A DNA stretch of 64,000 nt from Sclerodactyla briareus (taxonomy: Eukaryota; Echinodermata; Holothuroidea; Dendrochirotida; Sclerodactylidae). Below are positions 1-12,473 of this stretch, in pieces (within the stretch, counting starts at the first letter, position 1; every line of letters begins with the position of its first letter). Below the pieces are notes generated by a model that was not told where the DNA came from, did no database searches, and saw only the letters and a list, made by a program, of their open reading frames with translations. The translations under genes were made by a program, and so were the position numbers. The DNA lies in assembly GCA_026419785.1 (NCBI GenBank), contig JAODTK010002455.1:1-64000 (forward strand), written 5' to 3'.

Positions 1-592
1 CCGGATGGAGAAGCCATACTTGGTTATTTGGTGTTCCCATAATGATGACATGGACCGTATTGTTTTTGTTTCGGTCAGAGGTCATTTATCGTCACCAGAG
101 GGTAGAGTCTGATACCTTGTGAACGCGATAAGTCCAGAATGGTTGGTTTTGAGCGGGTGGATTATCGGTTGTAGCTTCTTATGGGGAGTACAGGAACCCT
201 ATTGTTTGGTATATGTCAGTGGTGGAGATGTTGGTCGAAAATAGAATTTGTGACAAACCAATAATTTGGCTATTTCGGCTTTTGAAACAAACATGGATTA
301 ACTTGACCCAACCTGGACGGATGAAGTTCAAACTTGTATATAGTGTTCCATGATGAGTACTTGGGCCCTATTGTTTTGAGGTCACCAGCGGTCAAAGTCC
401 TGAAATCCTTGACATTTATTGTGATCTACTTATCAAGAGTTCGGAACCCTATTGGGTTGTAAATCACATTGGGAAATTTGTCCAGGACGTTATGTTTCCC
501 ACATTGAGATGGTACAATCCCCATTTTGTCCTTGATCTTGTTATAGGTTGTCAGAGAAGAGCAAGGCATCACTAGCCTTTGGCTTTCTGGTT
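1..592 (+). mobile_element. Composite tandem-core element, right part (copy A)
   Basis: The segment matches the core repeat family of the window: motifs such as GTTCCCATAATGATGACATG, AGAGGTCA and ACTTGACCCAACCTGGACGG recur with a period near 320 bp. It ends near 565-592 with ATCACTAGCCTTTGGCTTTC, closely resembling the right ends of the elements at 12.47-15.58, 19.66-20.01 and 47.49-49.10 kb. The left end lies outside the window. No coding content is seen. It is interpreted as a nonautonomous element; the superfamily is not established. Confidence 0.55.
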
Positions 593-1089
593 AAGTATGA
601 ACCAAGACCGTTTTTGGTTACTAATATTTTTGTATGTGTGCGTTTTTAGCTGTGTATTTCGCCTAAAACGTTTTGAGCAACCGGGGTGGGTTGCTATAGC
701 TGCTCTATAAATTCACATTATTTTATTATCATTATTAGTTATATTCGCCTCTGCTGCACCTACCTTGTGGAATACCCTTCCTGGACGTCGGCCTGGCTCA
801 ACGACTGTCCGCCGTGGCTCCGACTGGTAACTACTTTCAAGTCTCGTCTTACACGTTTCTAAGTCCCTCAGCACTTTCTGTCTGACTGATTTTCCTGTTA
901 TGTCTTTGTTTGTGTGTTTCTCTCCCTGTATTTTGGTCCTCTGTTTATTCTTTTTCTTCTTTCTGCTCTATGTTTTTTTGTTGCTCTTTAAGGCGCCTAA
1001 GGCGTTGGCATTAGCCTCTATCAAGTCCTCCTTATATCACTGCACACTGGAAGTGTCCGGATAGTAGGGTTTTTCGTTTTGTAGCCGCC
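593..1089. other. Intergenic, no feature recognised
   Basis: No ORF, repeat match or RNA gene could be supported. The stretch is T/C-rich around 840-1000 and includes a GCCGCC-rich patch at its right edge. Confidence 0.5.
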
Positions 1090-1760
1090 GCACCGCCGTT
1101 GCCATCTCCGCCGCCGCCCATCCCAGGCCTCGCTCGCCGGAAACTTTAGGCGTTAGGCAATAACTCTTTAACGCTTCATCCTTTGATCTGAAACTGGTAC
1201 CATGTGCGTCGTAGTGAAATCTCAGATGATTACGAAAGTGGGCATCAATGCAATACTGGGGGCCGCTTATTTGCTTAATTTTCGCTAAATTTTTAAGTTA
1301 GTCGTATTTGAACGAACCTTGTGGGTATGGACTATCGTGGATCTCGAAAAGTGTGGAGGCCATTTCAAGGTCATCGGAGGTCAAATATGCAATAATCTAT
1401 GCGATTTTCCAAACTTGTCAGATTTGAACGAACTTGGTGGATGTGGGCTACATTTATTGTTTCCTGACAAGTTACAGGTCATTTTTAAGGCCATCATGGG
1501 TCAAATTTCATGATTCATGTGACTTTTTTTAAGCTTCCATGGATTACAACAAACTTGGTGGATGAGGCTATCTTGGTTTCTGACGCAAAGACGGTATTTC
1601 ACGGGGTAGTTCGATCATTCTTCCCAAGATTGCCCAAGAGCGGGGATATACACGTGGGCTGTGTTACCCGCCTACACACATGTCTAAAGTTTTATGTTGC
1701 ATCGCTGACCCGGCCTTTTCAAGTACGACAGCCCACTGAGGATCTTGATTCCGTGGGATT
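1090..1760 (+). repeat. Dispersed repeat, left member of an inverted pair
   Basis: Read forward, this segment matches the reverse complement of 15,830-16,500. Shared words in order are a GCCG-rich start followed by GGAAACTTTAGGCGT, CAATAACTCTTTA, TGATCTGA, a core with GAACGAACTTGGTGG, and GGGGATATACACGTGGGC at about 1,643-1,660. The middle (about 1,290-1,590) is itself two to three units of about 110-120 bp containing AAGGTCATCGGAGGTCA. The short ORFs here are not conserved between the copies, so I read it as noncoding repeat. Confidence 0.65.
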
Positions 1761-1849
1761 TTTTCGAAAATTATTAAAATATGTTATAGAAATAGGTCTC
1801 AGGAAGCTCATAAAAATGCATATACTGATACACACTGGTGAGTGAGGCT

Positions 1850-4800
1850 CGGTCTTCTTCTTCGCGGTCTTCTCCCCTGGTTAGGACCGTGAACCCCCCC
1901 CCCCCCCCCGCCCGTCCGGGCAATTCATGAGGATCGAAAATCATCACTTGGGAAACTCGGTGGATTGAAACCTATTTTCCCGTAGTTTACTAGTCTGGGA
2001 CTACGTCTCATCTGTAACGCACGGATTTGACATTCCCGTGATTTAATCTAACACACGAGCAATTCCTTGGAGCATGAAGTATGGGTAAGCTTAGCTACTG
2101 TACGGCGCAACGCAGCACTGTTAGAAATGGTTCTATTTCTCATTTCCATCTTCTGGATGACTGAGAATTCCAATTGATGCTGTAGCGTTTAATGGGAATC
2201 TCAATTGTCAAGCAAGTCCTCCCCTTTGTTCACCTCAAACAGTTCAATGGAGCCAAGTCGCTTCCCACGCGGGAGATCGATGTCCGGATCCCGATCGGGC
2301 TAACCAGAAGAACTGAGAGAAAAAAAGTCTTGGTACTTGCTTCTTCCTCCTTGGCGGAGGCATGGTTGAACGTCGCTGGAGTCGTCCGCCTCTGATCTAC
2401 CCTTAATGTGTCGCCCAAGATGCATGCGGAGCCTCGTTACGTTAACCTGGTAATTAATACAAGATCCGAGAAAAGTTGTGTCTGAACATTTTCTTCTTCA
2501 TTCGTTGTATGTGGATTGGTCTGTGAGTTCCACACCACCCCCCCCACAAGTGAACGAACCCCATTGCATACCCCGACCCCGACGGCCGTTGATGGCGTAC
2601 CATGTCCCACGCAGGTCGGCTATTGCAGGCCCCAGTTCGAGTCTTTTGTAATCTCCTATCCTTTCTATATCTCTGGTTTGAAACAAAAGACTGGTCTACC
2701 TTCATGAAATTCTCAGTCACGCATTGTCGATTCTGAATAGGTCCTGAGAAGCCGCTGATACCACTCTTAGGATTTCACAAATTCCGAATAACCAGCCTGA
2801 AATACTAAAATTGATGAGTTATATATTGAAATCGGGTGCGATTTAGCAACCGCACAAACGGGATTATATATGCCAATTAATGTATAGAATCGATGGAAAC
2901 CCCCAGAACTGAAAAATATCGATAATGACCAATTTTATAATTGCCCAATATGTTAATGACAACACCATGAGTGGTCCCATCCTGCTAAAAAAAGTACGTA
3001 CAGTTCAAGGCTTGCTGTTCCGTGTCTACCATCAGTATAAAAACCGATTCTCTTTCTGGGTCTATACTGGGGTTCTCTACCATGTATTATTTGTATATTT
3101 TTCATCATGTGTTGTGCGTACTTCGTTCGTGTCTCCCACGTATGCGGCTTGTCCTTTGAGTAAAGTAGTCCCTGTTTGACCGTCAAGGGTCTTCTTTTTG
3201 GGCACAATAGAGCAATTTCATTGGAAAAACTTTTTTTTTTCAAGTTCCTGCTCTAACTCTTGTTAACTCCTATTTTCTAATTCATTAATATTAGATTAAT
3301 CAGGCCCTGCTATTGTCATATACTTGAAAAGTCAATTACGTACAAACTGGGGTATCACTAGATACTATACAAGCGATACCGTTCACATATCCATGAGTGG
3401 AAAATTATTTTCCAGTTTATGCCACCATTCCTATTTGGTAGATGGGATGTCACTCATATGAGCTTCTGGTAGCTATATGCCTTGGCGTTTTCTATGCAAA
3501 CTCGGTCATCGTCAAGTAGCCATATTCACTTTGCTCCAATTAACAATTGAGTGCCCCATAGAGTGTAGTTCAGTGATCAAATCATAATATCGACTTCTGG
3601 GTGTCCGGAGCGGAATGGTTGCATAATGTTACCCATGTGTACCGGAGGTTGGATCACGAGGTTTATTGCATGCGCTTTCAGAGCCTTTGTGGGAGACTTA
3701 CTCGGAGACAGCATTTCTTCCAATGAGACCAGAGAACCCCCCCCCCCCCCTCACACGCACATGCACGCTCGCAGAACACCGTCCAGGGGCGCCGCCCATC
3801 CAAAATCCATATTTACAAAACCGGAAACACCTGGTGAATTTGCTACTAAAACGGTGTTCGATGTACCAACCACCAGATACATTCGTAATACACGATAAAT
3901 TCTATCGCTATAACGAAACAACATACGGTTAAACAGTGTCCGCTAGCGCTATGTGTTATATAGTGTCCCAAAGTTTGGCTAATATAATTCACCGCCTGAT
4001 CATGCATCACTCCTACAGTCCCCGGGGTCGTTTATTGATGCATTGGGGGATACTTGCTGCGTAGTTATCATAGTTTGTTGTTTCTGGGACTTGGCGGATG
4101 GGAGGGGCAACGACCCTATTGCCAAGGAAGTTACTGTTTAGGAAAAAATGGTAAACGGGCGTCTTTATCGGTTTGGGTACATGACCCCGGGTCCTCGATT
4201 GAATTCCCAATGATGCTCGGCGCATGGCACAGTTTTATATCAGTATGGAGATTACATTTAGCGATGTAATCGTCATGGGCGGGCGATCAACGTGGAGGGG
4301 GGGGGGGGGGGACCGGTACAGTCCCCCACAACATTTTTTGTGGGGGGACTAATATCAATTGTCCCCCCCCCCCAATATTTTCAGACTGGTCAAAGAATCC
4401 TATAATCCATAATGTACAGTACGGACATTAAAAAAAAGTTAACTCAATATTCTTATTACATTGCTTTAATGTTATGTTAAGAAGGCCGAAATGACAAAAA
4501 AGTCGTGCTTCGCGCGTGTATACTGCTCTTTTCCGTTCCCACTACAGTATAATACCAATAGGCCCATTGTATACACTAATCTGTGAGGATTCTGCAAAAT
4601 ATGATTTTTCTCCATAGTGCCAGTCTTCAAGTGTGGTGAAATACGGTGGCCCCACAAGAGGAATTTGGTTGGACATTCACTGCATCCCAACCCCTTCCTA
4701 CTACAGCTGACAACAATGCCGGAATCCACTGCCATTTTCTAACACTGAACACAGTTTAGTCTAACTTATGATCCTTATTGTCAGACTGGTTTCTGCCCAG

Positions 4801-4905
4801 CATGAGTGCTGTTTTTAATAAAGATGGCTATATGTAACGAAAAACAACAGGGAAGGGGATAGTGACACATCAGTATGGAGGCTTGCGTGATAGACGTATG
4901 GCACT
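1850..4905. other. Intergenic stretch with C and G homopolymer tracts
   Basis: No gene is recognised. It holds poly-C runs near 1,896-1,909 and 3,737-3,750, a poly-G run at about 4,298-4,310 and a poly-C run near 4,364-4,373. The short ORFs on both strands show no family resemblance and no paired splice sites. Confidence 0.5.
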
Positions 4906-4908
4906 ATA

Positions 4909-5154
4909 AACCAGGCGAGAAATTCTGAGAAGGAGAGAAATTTTGACGAACCAATTTTGAAAGGAAACAAATCTGAAACAAATGACCAAATTGTCTTGCT
5001 TGACGGCTCAAATCCTTCAGTTCAAGTTAAGCAAATTTTCAATCTGATGGCCGCAGCCTCCAAACCAAATGGAAGGGTCCTCTATGAAATATCTCTAAGA
5101 CAAGGGTATGGTAGGAATGAAAGCAACGATGGAGAATTGTACGATTTACATCGG
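4909..5154 (+). CDS. Exon-like open segment, unknown protein
   Basis: An open frame of about 82 codons follows a stop at 4,906-4,908 and runs into CATCG/GTAAGC, a good splice donor at 5,155. The peptide is polar and ordinary in composition, with segments such as NDQIVLLDGSNPSVQVKQIF and GRVLYEISLRQGYGR. It is less biased than the translated repeats nearby. I do not recognise a family, and no clear upstream acceptor was chosen. It could be an internal exon, a retroelement remnant or a chance ORF. Confidence 0.25.
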
Positions 5155-5189
5155 TAAGCTGTTATCGGTTCTCAAATTTATCTCAATGT

Positions 5190-6165
5190 CAGGGATTGCT
5201 CGGCAATACAGCATATGTCACTGGAAGTGACCGCTCCTGAATTTAATCTGGGAGGGGGGGTCTGTAAGATATTTTCTTGTACGCTACGGTCGCTGATAGG
5301 TGGCAGGAATGGTTATGAATAAGCATCGTCAGTTACTCAAGAGCGTTTCTGAGATATACATGCAGAAATTTATTGTAAACTTTTTTTTCTAAATTTTTTT
5401 TTTGGGGATGTTGCCTACTGCCTAGACATGAGAAAGTATGTTCCGGCGCAATCGGGGGGATTCGTAAGGCTCACAATTCCTTTGTACCCTACGGTGCCCA
5501 CTGATGGTGGCCCAAAAAGTAAGGAATAAACATCGGTCAATTCTCTCAAGATGTTCTGAGATATAATTTCTGAACATTATTGCAATTTTAGGGCGTTCTC
5601 ACTGCGTACGGGCCGGCGGAAGTGCGTTCCTTGACATCTGGGGGTATGTAAAACTAAAATGTTCTTGTGCCCTACGCGGCACGATGGTGGAGGATTAGCC
5701 CAAAGTGTAAGGAATCGGACAATCGATCAGTTCCTTCAAGAACGTTCTTGAAATCTGAATTTTGTGTGAAAATTGATGGCCAATTTTAGGGCCGTTTTTT
5801 TGCTTACCTCAAAACGGTCCGGGAAGTTCGTTTCCTGCAATTCTGGGGGCGGTAAAACTAAAAAATTTCTGTACTCTACGCGTCAACACCGACGGTGGCC
5901 CAAATTGTACGGAAAAAAATTGATCAGTGCCCAAGAATTGTTCCTTGAAATAAAAATTCGGGAATTTGTTGCCCCAAATTTTTAGGGATGTTGCTTGGCC
6001 CCGGGAAGTGCCGTTCTGCAATCTGGGGGTCTGTAAACCAAAGAATTCCCTTGGCGAATACGCGCCAACCAATGGTGGCGCTCCGTTAGATGGTGCTGAC
6101 TCATATGTACCTCCCCCCCCCCCCCCAATATTAACATACATCGACCGCCCCTGGTAAGCGTCGAT
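5190..6165 (+). repeat. Tandem array, about 190-bp unit, 5 copies
   Basis: The unit is marked by CTGGGGG followed by TGTAAAAC at about 5,255, 5,452, 5,638, 5,841 and 6,022, giving periods of 181-203 bp. Other shared blocks are CCCTACG with GATGGTGGCCCAAA and CTCAAGAACGTTCTGA-like sequence. The last unit ends in a variant carrying GCGCCAACCAATGGTGGCGC, which is self-complementary. Single relatives of that last unit occur at 31.0, 32.5 and 34.4 kb. The 138-codon antisense ORF here follows from the repeat. Confidence 0.75.
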
Positions 6166-6394
6166 TTGCAAGTTACCCTTCACGGCTTCGGATATCAATG
6201 GACTTTTCCCAAGTTCGTTGCTCACACAATTTCTGATGCAATACTTTGATTGAACAGTATTTATATTATTTATTTGGCTCCGAGCCCTCGATCGATCGCG
6301 TTTATTAAGTTTTGTTTTATACTTGCCAAGGAGAATACAGTAGTGTTACGAATGTGTCAACAGCTATCTCTGTGAACCGGGTGAAGGCGCCAGG

Positions 6395-6715
6395 TGTTAT
6401 CATACTGATGGACGAGGCGGGGGGTGGGGCGGGGGGGGGCTTGGAGATGTCATACTGGGTGTGGGTTCCTCATGGTGAGTACATGAACACTATCTTTTTG
6501 GGGTCGGTCAGAGGTAACAGGGTCACAGAGGTAGTCTGAATACATTGTAAACACAGACCGGCAACTTCAGACATGGTGGTTTGATTAAGTTGAATTTTGG
6601 TGTGAAGCTTCTCATGGAGAGTACAGGTAACCTGATGTTTTGGTGTGGATCAGGGGTAAAAATTTTGGAGCAAAAATAGAAATTTTTGAAAAGTCGAGAT
6701 TTGGGCCCTCTATAA
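6395..6715 (+). repeat. Single 320-bp core-family unit
   Basis: It contains GGTTCCTCATGGTGAGTACATGAACAC-like sequence, then GGGTCGGTCAGAGGTAACAG, then GAAGCTTCTCATGGAGAGTACAGG, in the same order as at 1-300 and 28,060-28,560. Neither the left hairpin nor the right-end block of the composite elements is seen, so it is a fragment or an independent insertion. Confidence 0.6.
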
Positions 6716-8010
6716 TTATTCAAAGAGAATCATTCAAGACATTCCAATCCACTCAAAGGTAAAAATTTCATTAGTTGAAGGTGAGACTTAAAGCCTAATT
6801 TTGCCCGTAATAATTGGGGAAAAATCACACCCTTTTTTTCCAGCCTGTCTTTTGAAACAGTTGTGCAAGAAGTGTGCCACTCAGGGACTCATTCTGGCAA
6901 TCCTATTATTTATATGGGCACATGCAGACATTATACAGAAAATTGCATGATTATTTTTATCTGTAGATGGCAACTAGTAACACAGACAACAACTGAAATG
7001 GTGAAGCTTATGGGGATACTGAATGATTTTTGGGTAAATATTTGCGGTTAATTCTCACCTACAGCCCAATAGAGAAGAATAAGTGTCTGAAACTCTTCTT
7101 AACACAATATTGGCTTTTGGGTATATTATGAGATGCAACCATGTCAGAAACTGAAGTTGAAAACAGAAAAGTTGGTCGCTAGTGCTAGTCTAAAAAACAG
7201 CCTAGGCCTTGAGTTGGGGAACGCGGGCTTTAGTACAGGTATACTAAAGCCTGTGAGCGCAAGGCTATCTAGCATAGGCTAGTCACGTATCAGAGAAATC
7301 TTACTCAGCATACTTCCCATTGAAGGTGGAGAATACGGTAACTCATGACGCGAAATTCTCTATCAGATTACACACCCCTCTATAACTTTCAAAAAATCAT
7401 TCAAACACATTCCAATCACTACAATGTTAAATTTAATTAGTATAAACATGATACTTGTAAGCCTAATTTGACCGTATAAATTGGGGAAATCACACTTTTT
7501 TTCCCCAGCCTTGCTTGTTTTTTATAAACCTAGTTTGTAAACAGAATATTTGCCCTCAGGACTCATTTTGGTGATCCTATTATTCATATTGGGACAGCAA
7601 GACATTCGACAGAAAATATGCCTTGCTCCTTCATTACTTAAGAGTGGCAACGCAACAACGTGGCAAGTCTTGCTCAACTGTGATATCAGTGAAGTTTGAG
7701 AGATTACTGACTGATTCCGGGTAATATTGGGTAATTCTCACCTGCCAAAGACCACTATAGGGAAAGAATGAGTTTTAAACTTTGCTCAACTACAAATAAT
7801 TTTGTCTTTTCCCGGTTATTAGTTGAGATGCAAGCTTGTCAGGAATGAAGTTGAAATACAGAAAAGTTGGTGCTTAGCGCTAGCCTAAAGAACAGCTAGC
7901 CTCGAGTTGTGAACGCAGGCTTAGTACAGGTACTAAAGCACGCGAGCGCAGGGCTTTAGCTTAGGCTACAGTTAATGTAATGTTCAACCTACTGAACTGT
8001 AGCCTAACTG
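6716..8010 (+). repeat. Tandem duplication, two diverged copies of about 665 bp
   Basis: Copy 1 (about 6,716-7,350) and copy 2 (about 7,378-8,010) share ordered blocks. These are ATCATTCAA with ACATTCCAATC, GCCTAATTTTG with TTGGGGAAA and TCACAC, GACTCATTTTGG-like sequence followed by ATCCTATTATT, and then AGAAAAGTTGG followed by GCTAG-rich sequence, TTTAGTACAGGTA and CTAAAGC. Each copy ends in small hairpins such as the pair TAGGCTACAGTT and AACTGTAGCCTA near 7,963-8,005. No coding sequence is evident. Confidence 0.65.
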
Positions 8011-9600
8011 TTACATTACGGATATTATTTGAAGTCGTCCACATGGACAATTGCGAGAGGGATAGTGAGATCGGCAATATGTGACTCAACTACTCTCTTT
8101 CATTTTAATTTCTTGTCTGTCACAATGTATTCTTCAGATATTAAAGACTTTGAACAATTTCAACTGAGAATTATTCAGTATGTAATTATGTGTGTAGCTG
8201 ATGTGTATGGTGATGCCTGACTGTAAAGTGTATGTTATGCCTGACTTGTAAACGAATAACCTTGATTAATCAAGTCTAAGTTGATTGTTGCACAAGTTAG
8301 CATCAGATATCACAGGGGCTTGTAACATTGACAGCCATAAGGCCTACAGCCTCAGGTAGCCTAATATAATGAAGCCTAGAGCGGACATTGTGGCTCAAAA
8401 TCCCATTTGCATGTTGAATTGATCTTCAATTACTGAAATCAAGGCAGTTTAGCTAGTTATGTTGCAGTTGACGTACCTCAACTGAACGATAAACACATAG
8501 GCTACCATACTATTCAGGTCTAAAACGTCATCCAGCAACCCATTAGTCACCGACGTCTGATGGCCACGACAACTTATCCCAATTTAGTGAAACTAAAATA
8601 GAGGCAAAGTGATTTCCTAAATTTGTGAGTGTAATGTTATTGGAATCCATGAGTGGATCGACTGGAATATATCTGTTTGTCAGGTTGGAGTTTACTGGAT
8701 CAACATTGGAAACCTTGTAACACAGATAGACAGAAACAGATAGAAACAGAGTCGGAACAAGTTGATATTTGTGGGCCGCTTTTTCTATGGGGAATATAGA
8801 GTTAATGGTTTTAGTGAGATTGTGGTCTTTTTTTAAACATAAAATTTGTGGGAAACTTATAATTTGGCAAGTTTTTGCTTGTAAACTTGAACCAGGTCTG
8901 TAGGACAAACAGTCTATCTGTTAAAGCACCCATTTTGTTTAAGTTTTATGATGCAAAATTCTGTTTGTCTTTTTCAGTTTTTCTTCCTCAACGGCTTTCG
9001 TGTTATGTCAGTTTCTTCAATGTGCACGAGCTGTTTTGTTGCATGCTTCCAACCATGTACGTAGCTTGTGTTATGAGAGCTGCCTCCATAAAATGGCTGA
9101 CATGTATGCATGTACAGTGAGCACATATTTTATGCCTGACAGGAAGCGACTTCCCCAGCCAGAATGAAATTATGTTTTGCTGTGTGAGGGTTCGGTACCC
9201 CTATGTATTCGGTGCGTTTTTCCGATGCCTGAGCAGCAAACAGATTAAATTTTCCGCTTTAAGTGTGTAGTGTGAGAAGAGGAGGAACAATGAAGCTTCG
9301 CGCAACAAAATACATCTTTTATAGGTGGGCAAAATAGAGAATTCCATGTTCTTTTACCATTTCGTGAATTTTGTTTCCAGATCGAGGATATAAGTGGTTG
9401 GCTTTAGTACATATCACCATGTTGGTTGAAGAAAAAAAAAAAAAAAAAAAAACCTTACGGTTTGGTGGTTAGAGGGTCGGTCAGAGGGTCTCTGTGTTCA
9501 CAGGTAAAAGCCTGAAATCTTATAAAACCAAAGGCAAGAATCAGATCAGATGTTGAAATTAGGTGTAGCTTCCTTAGGAGAATGTGTAGGAAGGAAGCCT
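8011..9600. other. Intergenic, no gene recognised
   Basis: Short ORFs on both strands lack recognisable domains. An A-run of about 22 bases sits at 9,431-9,452 without a recognisable retroposed body upstream. Confidence 0.45.
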
Positions 9601-9671
9601 GTTGATTTTGAGTGGCCTTGCATGGGGTCATTTTTGTCAAAAATGGGAAATTTGTTATTTAGGAAGATTTT

Positions 9672-9925
9672 TGTACAGTATAAACTCATTAACTTAACCG
9701 GACCTGAAAGGATGAGAGGATCAAGCTCTTACTAATATATGCATGTTCCCATGATGAGCATGCACTCTTAGTGTTTTGGGGTCAGGTCAGAGGCAATGGA
9801 GTAGGTACTGTAAGTCGAAAACTTGTAAACATGATAAGTTGAGAATGCTGGGGGAAAAATCGAAAAGTCGATTTTAGTGTGTAGCTCTTCGGTGGAACAA
9901 TATGACGTGTCAAATGCAAGAGTGA
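9672..9925 (+). repeat. 320-bp core-family unit, diverged
   Basis: It shares TTCCCATGATGAGCATGCAC, TTTTGGGGTCAGGTCAGAGG, a GATAAGTTGAGAATG block and a GTAGCTCTTCGGTGGA block with the units at 1-300 and 28.06-28.56 kb. It has no flanking hairpin or right-end motif. Confidence 0.5.
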
Positions 9926-10329
9926 TAGATTTATGGATTGAGTTTCAGGTGTGGGCTAGGGGGGTATGTGCATATACATACAAGAATAGCATTTAATGAG
10001 AATATAGAAAGCTGCTCAGAAATGCCAACTGTGTTCTCGAAGACAAGGTAAAAATTAAGGCTAAATGAGAACCACTTGTTCCCACAAAGTGACAGCGCTG
10101 CGTCAATTATGTGCTGAAATTGCTGATTGAGCCCCAGCGATGCCCAAAGCAAGCACTACCCACTCCAAAAAGCAATTCAGTTTTGAGGAGCACTCGACAA
10201 AGTGTCTATCGTGTGTGTGTAGTATTCGTGTGTCCGTCAGATTCTTGATGTTTTTTTAGAGTGACATGTTCGTTGTAAAACAACCTACCACAGTGCAGCG
10301 TTCTGGCATACTACTGTACATGGTCACTA

Positions 10330-10640
10330 TCTTGGGACAACAGTTTTTGCCGGGTTCTTACACGATGTTCCCAGGGTTCGATGTGTCCGGAGGTTCGATG
10401 TTCCCGGGTTCGATGCTCCCGAGGTTGATTCCCGGGTCCGATGTCTGAAAAATCGAAACAAGCTTTTCGCAAGAAATTGGTTCTGTCAGCATAAGGATGA
10501 CCAAAAAACACCTCCAGGTGCAGGGCAAACACGAAAACGGGTTCATCGAGCCTCATAAGTTTAAGGATATTAAAAATATAAGGAAACGGGGAACATCGAA
10601 CCCCAGAAACATCGAACCTCAGGAACATCCACATAGCCCG
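10330..10640. repeat. Small inverted repeat built on TTCGATGTTCC
   Basis: The left part (about 10,360-10,443) repeats GGTTCGATGTTCCCGGG-like words four times. The right part (about 10,588-10,632) holds the reverse complement, GGAACATCGAACCCC and ACATCGAACCTCAGG. The arms are about 150 bp apart, giving a hairpin-like MITE-type structure. The ORFs on both strands follow from the repeats. Confidence 0.5.
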
Positions 10641-12470
10641 GTTTTGTGCCTACTCGCAGATCCCTAAGGACCTGCTCTATAATGAGGGGTTCAGTCAAGA
10701 GAGGACCAAGTTCACATAGGTTCTCAGAGCATTCATGTGCAATTTCTTTTCCTAATTCTTTAAGAATCTTCTGTTTTAGTCCAAAGGTAACAGGTCGATT
10801 CCGGAGCAGCGAGGATACTGAAGTACTCTGCCTCGAGAACGATGACCATCCTCACGTTAGTAACATGTGTGAAACCTTTGTTTCCCTATTGGTTTCTCAG
10901 GAGACAGGAGGCCTATAGTGGTAGGAAAACTGGAACACGGGCGGGGGTGAGAGAATCGAACGATGAAACCTACGGAGGCCTCACTGTGGGGGTATTACCT
11001 CAGATGGTGGTATGCCATTACTACTTTTGTGTCCCTGTGCTATGTCTGAATAGCCAGGAGCAACAGTATAGTTCCAGGTTTAGACAACTGCAGCTTGGAT
11101 ACACCAGAGGTCATATTGTGGAAACATGGAAACTGGATCTATTGGTCCATATGTTCCTATGTGGAGTTATTGGACATTGGCAGAGAAATTGGGAGAGGAA
11201 TCACAATTTGCACAAGAACGTGTGCCGTCACACATGAACACACAGGATAATATGTTATGTATTTGATGTGTCTATTGTTGAATAAGTCAACCTTTAGCAG
11301 AAGTCCTGTTATCTTTCTCTCATCAAAATAACCATCAACACCTACAACCCACTATAGCAACCTTCTCCCATAGACTAAAAAGACTAAAGATTTTACAACA
11401 AGACTGAAATTACTGTTGGAATTCAAAGGAAACAAAGAATGTTTGCAGGGTTGGCAAGTATGATATGACATTTATGTATTATCATGATGGATGCATTCAA
11501 TCTTGGGCAGTGCACATGCGTCACAATACACAAACTTCAAATGACTAGGACTCCGAACGGAAAGTCCTATGAACTTCGTTTGGACTGACGCTTTACAGGT
11601 TTTTTCCAGCGATTAAATTAGCATCTGTAAAAATCATCCTGAAGTGTCTTAAAGTCTTTGGTATATAACGTATGACCGATCAGGATTTTGGGGTTGTATT
11701 AACCAACCAACAGAAATGTTAAGCTCATCGGCCATTTTCGATACGCTTCACCAGAAGAGGTTGGATAACAGTGATGCTTTAGTTTGCGTTCACAAACTAG
11801 AGCCAGGAGGGGCCGTTGCTGGGTGCAGGTTGGTGATTTTTGGATTTAAAAGAAATAAGATTTATTTGATTTTAAATCGGATTATTTTATTTAATCAATT
11901 TTTTTATTTTTCAAAAAATCCACCTTTCCACTTGGTCTCAAATGTTGCCTAAACTTTGTAAAAACACATAACCACACTGGCATATAACCCAGTATAACGC
12001 ATTCTAATCTGGGATCATGAAGGCTCTGGGTGGTAACTTATTTGGATCAGAACCTACACATTGCATCATATGGACAATGGCACACAGTAGGATCAGCTGT
12101 GTCAGAGTATATCTATACATGCAGGCCTACATGTCAAATTGGTGGTCTTGGTTTGGTATTCACCGGATGGACCCCATGGGTCCTAATTGGAACTAAAATT
12201 TGCGAACTTCTGAAATTCAGACCAGTTGGTGATGCGAGTGTCACTAAATTGTCACCATATCATACACAACAAGGTGAACATCGAATCAATGCAAAAATTA
12301 TGGAGTGGGAATATTGCAACCCAGCCCTCATCAAAGTGTCTGAGGTTAATGAGTACTGGTAATTCTTTCAATTCCTGAATAGGTCTTGAAAGTTTATCGG
12401 ATTATCTGGCATGGTATCACGGATGTTACAGAAAGGTTGTATCTGTGTTCAATTTAGATTTGAAACCTTT
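10641..12470. other. Intergenic, no gene recognised
   Basis: ORFs at 10,842-11,237 and 12,030-12,362 (+) have no recognisable domain and no convincing splice-site pair. Nothing else stands out. Confidence 0.4.
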
Positions 12471-12473
12471 CTG

